Part shown: positions 59,621 through 64,000 of the stretch, in pieces | How the letters are laid out: each line of letters opens with the position of its first letter | Position numbering within the stretch: the stretch's first letter is position 1 | Assembly: GCA_044432725.1 (NCBI GenBank) | Contig: JAWXUL010000005.1 | Location: 1-64,000 of the forward strand | Direction of reading: 5' to 3' | Origin: JAWXUK01 sp044432725 | GTDB taxonomy: Bacteria > Bacillota > Clostridia > Oscillospirales > Oscillospiraceae | Length of the DNA: 64,000 nucleotides | Notes under the pieces: model-generated | Seen by the model: the letters and a program-made list of their open reading frames with translations, nothing else | Databases searched by the model: none | Told to the model about the DNA's origin: nothing | Position numbers and translations under genes: made by a program

Positions 59621-60697
59621 ATGAAAGAAAAAGCACAACTGATTTTAGAAGATGGTACAAGGTTTCAGGGAGAGGCCTTTGGCTATTTAGGCGAAACTGT
59701 GGGGGAAGTCGTCTTCAACACAGGGATGACAGGCTATCAAGAGCTCCTGACAGACCCTTCCTATGCAGGGCAAATTGTGACAATGACCTATCCTTTGATT
59801 GGAAACTATGGCATTAATTTAGAAGATTTTGAAAGTGTAGCCCCCAAGCTGAAGGGCTTTGTGGTGAGAGAAGCTTGCGACTGCCCCAGTAACTGGCGTT
59901 GCGAGATGGACTTAGGCGACTATTTAAAAGGACATAAAATCATGGGGATTCAGGGTGTGGATACCCGTGCCTTAACCCTGATGTTGCGTAAATCAGGGAC
60001 CATGCGTGGGATTATCACCCAAGATATGGAACTCTCTGGGGACAAGCTGAAAAAACTCTTTGACTCCTTGGATAACAGCAATGTCATCGCAGAATGTACC
60101 ACAAAAGAAAAATATGAATTGGTGGGGAAAGGAAAACGCATTGCCTTTCTGGATTTGGGCGCAAAAAAAGGAATCTTGCGTGAACTCCACAAACGTGGCT
60201 GTCACATCAACGTCTTTCCAGCCTTCGCCACCAAAGAAGAAATCTTGGCGTCCAAGCCAGATTGTCTCTTCCTATCCAATGGCCCTGGGGACCCCAAAGA
60301 TGTGCCAGAAGTCATTGCCATGGTTGCCTCTATGGTGGGAGAAATCCCTATGCTAGGGGTCTGTATGGGCAATCAGCTGATCAACCTTGCCCTAGGAGGC
60401 GACACTCGTAAAATGCGTTTTGGTCACCACGGAGGCAATCACCCAGTGCGAGACGTGAAAACAGGCAAGGTCTATATCACTTCTCAAAATCACGAATACG
60501 TGGTGGATGCTTTGCCCGATTGTTTAGAAGCTGCCTACGTCAATGTAAACGACGGCAGTATCGAAGGGGTCAGCCATAAAACCCTCCCCATTCATTCCGT
60601 GCAATTTCACCCAGAAGCTTCCCCAGGTCCTCTGGATACCAATATATTATTTGACAAGCTATTAGCTCTTGTAGAAAGAGGTGAAACAAATGCCTAA
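59621..60697 (+). CDS. carA: Carbamoyl-phosphate synthase small subunit
   Basis: This 358-aa glutaminase subunit supplies ammonia to CarB for carbamoyl phosphate, the precursor of pyrimidines and arginine. The N-terminal domain has GEVVFNTGMTGYQE and LTDPSYAGQIV. The C-terminal class I amidotransferase has the nucleophile Cys in GVCMGNQ and the His/Glu pair in HSVQFHPEASPGP. The usual His after the nucleophile elbow (GHQ) is Asn here, a tolerated variant. The open frame begins at 59540, but the ATG at 59621 has AAAGGAG upstream and starts the conserved region (KAQLILEDGT). Confidence 0.96.
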   Translation: MKEKAQLILEDGTRFQGEAFGYLGETVGEVVFNTGMTGYQELLTDPSYAGQIVTMTYPLIGNYGINLEDFESVAPKLKGFVVREACDCPSNWRCEMDLGDYLKGHKIMGIQGVDTRALTLMLRKSGTMRGIITQDMELSGDKLKKLFDSLDNSNVIAECTTKEKYELVGKGKRIAFLDLGAKKGILRELHKRGCHINVFPAFATKEEILASKPDCLFLSNGPGDPKDVPEVIAMVASMVGEIPMLGVCMGNQLINLALGGDTRKMRFGHHGGNHPVRDVKTGKVYITSQNHEYVVDALPDCLEAAYVNVNDGSIEGVSHKTLPIHSVQFHPEASPGPLDTNILFDKLLALVERGETNA

Positions 60698-63600
60698 AGA
60701 CCCAAGTATTAAAAAAGTTTTAGTGGTGGGCTCTGGACCTATCGTCATTGGGCAAGCTGCCGAGTTCGACTACTCTGGCACCCAAGCAGTCCAAGCCATG
60801 AAAGAAGAAGGGGTAGAAGTGGTTCTGGTGAACTCTAACCCCGCCACCATCATGACCGACAGAGATCTTGCCGACGCCACCTATATCGAGCCATTAACCT
60901 GTGAATTTCTAGAAAAAGTCATTGCCAAAGAACGCCCTGACAGCATCATTGCTGGCATGGGAGGACAAACAGGCTTGAATCTTTCTTGCGAGTTATACGA
61001 CAAAGGAATTTTAGAAAAATATAATGTCCGTGTCATTGGTTCGTCCATAGAAGCCATCAAAGAAGGGGAGGACAGAGACTCCTTCAAAAAACTGATGGAA
61101 CGAACAGGACAACCTATCATTGACAGCGATATTGTCACAGATGTAGAAGCAGCCGTGGCATTTGCCAACCACATCGGCTATCCTGTCATCGTTCGCCCTG
61201 CCTATACATTAGGTGGCTCAGGGGGAGGCATTGCAGAGGACGAAGGGAAACTCCGTGAAATCACCACCTCTGGCATCCAGCTCAGCCGTGTGGGACAAGT
61301 CTTGATTGAGCGCAGCATCAAAGGATGGAAAGAAATCGAGTTCGAAGTCATGCGTGACAAGAAAGGAAACTGTATCACCGTCTGCTCCATGGAAAACGTA
61401 GACCCTGTGGGAGTGCATACAGGGGACTCCATCGTGGTGGCACCAGCCCAAACTCTCTGCGACAAAGAGTATCAAATGCTAAGAAAAGCCTCCATTGATA
61501 TCATCGACGCCATTGCCATCGAAGGTGGATGCAATGTGCAATTCGCCCTTGACCCCAACAGCTTTGACTATGCCGTCATTGAAATCAACCCTCGTGTCAG
61601 CCGAAGCTCTGCCCTTGCTTCCAAAGCAACTGGCTATCCCATTGCAAAGGTAGGCGCAAAAATTGCTTTGGGCTATGGCTTGGACGAGATTGAAAACGCA
61701 GTCACCAAGAAAACCTATGCTTGCTTTGAACCCACTATTGACTATGTGGTGTGCAAAATCCCCAAATGGCCCTTTGATAAATTCAAAAGTGCAGATCGTA
61801 ATCTAGGAACAAAGATGATGGCAACAGGGGAGATCATGTCCATTGGCAATAGCTTTGAATCAGCCTTGCTCAAAGGGGTTCGCTCTTTGGAAATAGGACA
61901 ATATACCTTAGAAAAAGCATACAGCAAATCCAAAACCATGGACGAATTGAAAAAACGTGTGGTCACCCCAGATGACGAGAGACTCTTTGACCTTGCTGAA
62001 ATTTTACGTCGTGGGTATCGTTTGGATAAAGTGTGTGAAATCACAGGGATGGACCCATTCTTTGTGCGTAAAATTCAAAAACTTGTGGAAATGGAAGAAA
62101 ATCTGAAAACCATGTCTCTGGGGGACTTAGATCAAGATACCTTACGCTTCTATAAACAAAAAGGTTTTTCAGACAAAGGGATTGCCGATTTGATTGGCAC
62201 CACCCCGCCTGAAATCTATGAATTAAGAAAATCATTGGGGATTATGCCTGTTTATAAGATGGTGGACACCTGTGCTGGGGAATTTGAAGCATTCACCCCC
62301 TATTATTACTCCACTTACGACCAATACGACGAAATGGTGATCAATGATGGAAAAAAAGTCATTGTCATTGGCTCTGGACCCATTCGCATTGGGCAAGGCA
62401 TCGAATTTGATTACTGCTCTGTCCATGCCATTCTTGCCCTGAAAAAAGAAGGGGTCGAGACTATCATCATCAACAACAATCCAGAAACTGTCTCCACAGA
62501 CTTTGATACCTCTGATAAACTTTATTTCGAACCTCTCACAGAAGAAGACGTGCTATCCATTGTGGAACGAGAAAAGCCAGATGGGGTGATTTTGCAATTT
62601 GGTGGACAAACAGCCATCAAACTGGCACAATTCTTCCGTGAGATGAACATCCCCATCTATGGCACCAAACCAGAACAAATAGACGCAGCAGAAGACAGAG
62701 AGAAGTTTGAAGAACTTTTGGAAAAGCTGAACATCGCTCGCCCTAAAGGTAAAGGGGTTTGGTCTGTCCAAGAGGGGAAAACCGTGGCTGCTGATTTGGG
62801 ATATCCTGTGTTGGTGCGTCCCTCCTATGTCTTAGGGGGGCAGGGAATGGAAATCACCTATGAAGAAAAGCAACTAGAGCAATATCTCCATGGTGCTTTT
62901 GGTAAAGACAAGAAAAACCCTGTCCTCATCGACCGCTACCTTTTGGGGAGAGAAATCGAAGTGGATGCCATTTGTGATGGAACTGACGTGGTCATCCCAG
63001 GAATCATGGAACATCTGGAGCGGGCTGGGGTGCACTCTGGTGACTCGATTTCCATCTATCCGCCCCAACAGCTATCTCCAGCACTGAAAGAGGAAATCTT
63101 AGAAGTCACTTGTAAAATTTCCCTTGCACTGGAAGTCTTGGGCATGATTAACATTCAGTTTATCGAGCATCAAGGGAAACTGAATATTATCGAGGTAAAT
63201 CCACGCTCCAGTCGGACTGTGCCTTATATCAGCAAGGTCACAGGGGTTCCCATCATTTCACTAGCCACTCAAGTCATGTTGGGGAAAAAGCTGAAAGATT
63301 TGGGCTATTCCACTGGCATTTGTAAAGAACCTGATACCATCTCGGTGAAAGTGCCTGTGTTCTCCACAGAAAAACTCCCACAAGTAGAAGTCAGCCTCGG
63401 CCCTGAAATGCGTTCCACAGGAGAAGTCCTAGGAGTGGGGCATACCCTGAACGAAGCGTTGCTGAAAGGATTTGTGGGAGCGGGGATGAACCTCCCCCGT
63501 CGCAACGGCAACGCCCTTCTCACAGTGAAGCCATATGACTTGGAAGAGCTTCTCCCTCTGGCAAAAAGACTGGAAAAACTGGGTTATCGCTTTATGGCAA

Positions 63601-63902
63601 CTGCAGGAACGGCTAAGTTCTTGGAAGAAAACGCTGTGGAAAATGTGACAGTGGTGAAGAAAATCAACAAAGGGATTCCAAACGTTTTGGACGTGATTCG
63701 TTCTGGTACAGTGGATATTGTGGTGAACACCCCGAAAAAAGGAAACAACGCAGTGAGTGACGGCTTTCAAATGCGTCGAGTTTCTGCAGAAACAAGTACC
63801 AACTTGATGACCTCTTTGGACACTCTTTCTGCTATGATTGATGTGATGGAAAGTGAAACAGTGAAAGAAAAGGTAGATGTGATCGCTGTACAAGATATTT
63901 AA
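60690..63902 (+). CDS. carB: Carbamoyl-phosphate synthase large subunit
   Basis: This 1070-aa synthetase has two homologous ATP-grasp halves (about 1-400 and 545-930), an oligomerisation domain (about 400-545) and a C-terminal allosteric MGS-like domain (about 935-1070). VLVVGSGPIVIGQAAEFDYS begins the first half and VIVIGSGPIRIGQGIEFDYC the second; ATP-grasp segments RPAYTLGGSGGG and RPSYVLGGQGME are intact. The ATG at 60690 (AAAGAGGTG upstream) overlaps the end of carA by 8 bp, so the subunits are coupled. It is complete. Confidence 0.97.
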   Translation: MPKDPSIKKVLVVGSGPIVIGQAAEFDYSGTQAVQAMKEEGVEVVLVNSNPATIMTDRDLADATYIEPLTCEFLEKVIAKERPDSIIAGMGGQTGLNLSCELYDKGILEKYNVRVIGSSIEAIKEGEDRDSFKKLMERTGQPIIDSDIVTDVEAAVAFANHIGYPVIVRPAYTLGGSGGGIAEDEGKLREITTSGIQLSRVGQVLIERSIKGWKEIEFEVMRDKKGNCITVCSMENVDPVGVHTGDSIVVAPAQTLCDKEYQMLRKASIDIIDAIAIEGGCNVQFALDPNSFDYAVIEINPRVSRSSALASKATGYPIAKVGAKIALGYGLDEIENAVTKKTYACFEPTIDYVVCKIPKWPFDKFKSADRNLGTKMMATGEIMSIGNSFESALLKGVRSLEIGQYTLEKAYSKSKTMDELKKRVVTPDDERLFDLAEILRRGYRLDKVCEITGMDPFFVRKIQKLVEMEENLKTMSLGDLDQDTLRFYKQKGFSDKGIADLIGTTPPEIYELRKSLGIMPVYKMVDTCAGEFEAFTPYYYSTYDQYDEMVINDGKKVIVIGSGPIRIGQGIEFDYCSVHAILALKKEGVETIIINNNPETVSTDFDTSDKLYFEPLTEEDVLSIVEREKPDGVILQFGGQTAIKLAQFFREMNIPIYGTKPEQIDAAEDREKFEELLEKLNIARPKGKGVWSVQEGKTVAADLGYPVLVRPSYVLGGQGMEITYEEKQLEQYLHGAFGKDKKNPVLIDRYLLGREIEVDAICDGTDVVIPGIMEHLERAGVHSGDSISIYPPQQLSPALKEEILEVTCKISLALEVLGMINIQFIEHQGKLNIIEVNPRSSRTVPYISKVTGVPIISLATQVMLGKKLKDLGYSTGICKEPDTISVKVPVFSTEKLPQVEVSLGPEMRSTGEVLGVGHTLNEALLKGFVGAGMNLPRRNGNALLTVKPYDLEELLPLAKRLEKLGYRFMATAGTAKFLEENAVENVTVVKKINKGIPNVLDVIRSGTVDIVVNTPKKGNNAVSDGFQMRRVSAETSTNLMTSLDTLSAMIDVMESETVKEKVDVIAVQDI

Positions 63903-63926
63903 ATCCCAAAATATAGGATAACAAAG

Positions 63927-63968
63927 TGACTCTCTTGGAACAGACTCTGTTCTCCAAGAGAGTCATTT
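63927..63968 (+). terminator. Terminator after carB
   Basis: TGACTCTCTTGGA / TCCAAGAGAGTCA, a perfect 13-bp stem, followed by TTTGT. The remaining bases of the window hold nothing recognisable. Confidence 0.75.
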
Positions 63969-64000
63969 GTAAACAAATTGAAAATTTTTGTAAATTCTCC

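Overview
The window looks like a chromosomal segment of a low-to-mid GC anaerobic Gram-positive bacterium of the class Clostridia, probably a Lachnospirales-like gut organism. The evidence is an oxygen-sensitive two-subunit L-serine dehydratase, families typical of Clostridia (DUF3793, DUF4364, PadR/HAAS pairs, ECF-type RibU under an FMN riboswitch), strong AGGAGG ribosome binding sites, frequent TTG/GTG starts and sigma-A promoters with 17-bp spacers. Two runs of exactly 100 N (8417-8516, 9781-9880) show that this is a draft scaffold.

Layout. 0-5 kb: two tandem FecR-like lipoproteins and sdaAB/sdaAA. 5-6 kb: PadR regulator with a frameshifted HAAS-type membrane protein. 6.2-9.9 kb: a GGDEF-EAL cyclic-di-GMP enzyme whose upstream region ends at a 12-bp inverted repeat bounding a 1.26-kb segment; that segment carries its own tyrosine recombinase and an outward-facing promoter. 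This looks like a self-encoded phase-variation switch. 10-20 kb: housekeeping genes on the minus strand (MATE exporter, malQ, FAD oxidoreductase, ftsK, uppP, queH, SLOG-family protein). 20-22.6 kb: riboflavin riboswitch and ribU, DUF3793, flavodoxin. 22.7-27 kb: marR and a heterodimeric ABC exporter. 27-33 kb: repeats, DUF4364, an exported protein of unknown function, glnS and a large membrane protein.

33-53.1 kb: a contiguous plus-strand, PBSX(xkd)-like phage cluster with portal, protease/scaffold, capsid, neck, contractile sheath and tube, frameshifted tail-assembly chaperone, tape measure, baseplate, one receptor-binding candidate, holin-like proteins and two cell-wall hydrolases. It has no terminase, integrase, repressor or replication gene here. 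Its start carries two copies of an unusual module: a conserved 25-bp promoter element, a -10 box and then an intrinsic terminator before the first gene. This suggests late-gene control by antitermination in trans. The cluster could be a domesticated phage-like particle, gene transfer agent or bacteriocin; its function is not established here.

53.1-64 kb: a second GGDEF-EAL paralogue, a second heterodimeric ABC exporter, and carAB for carbamoyl phosphate synthesis.
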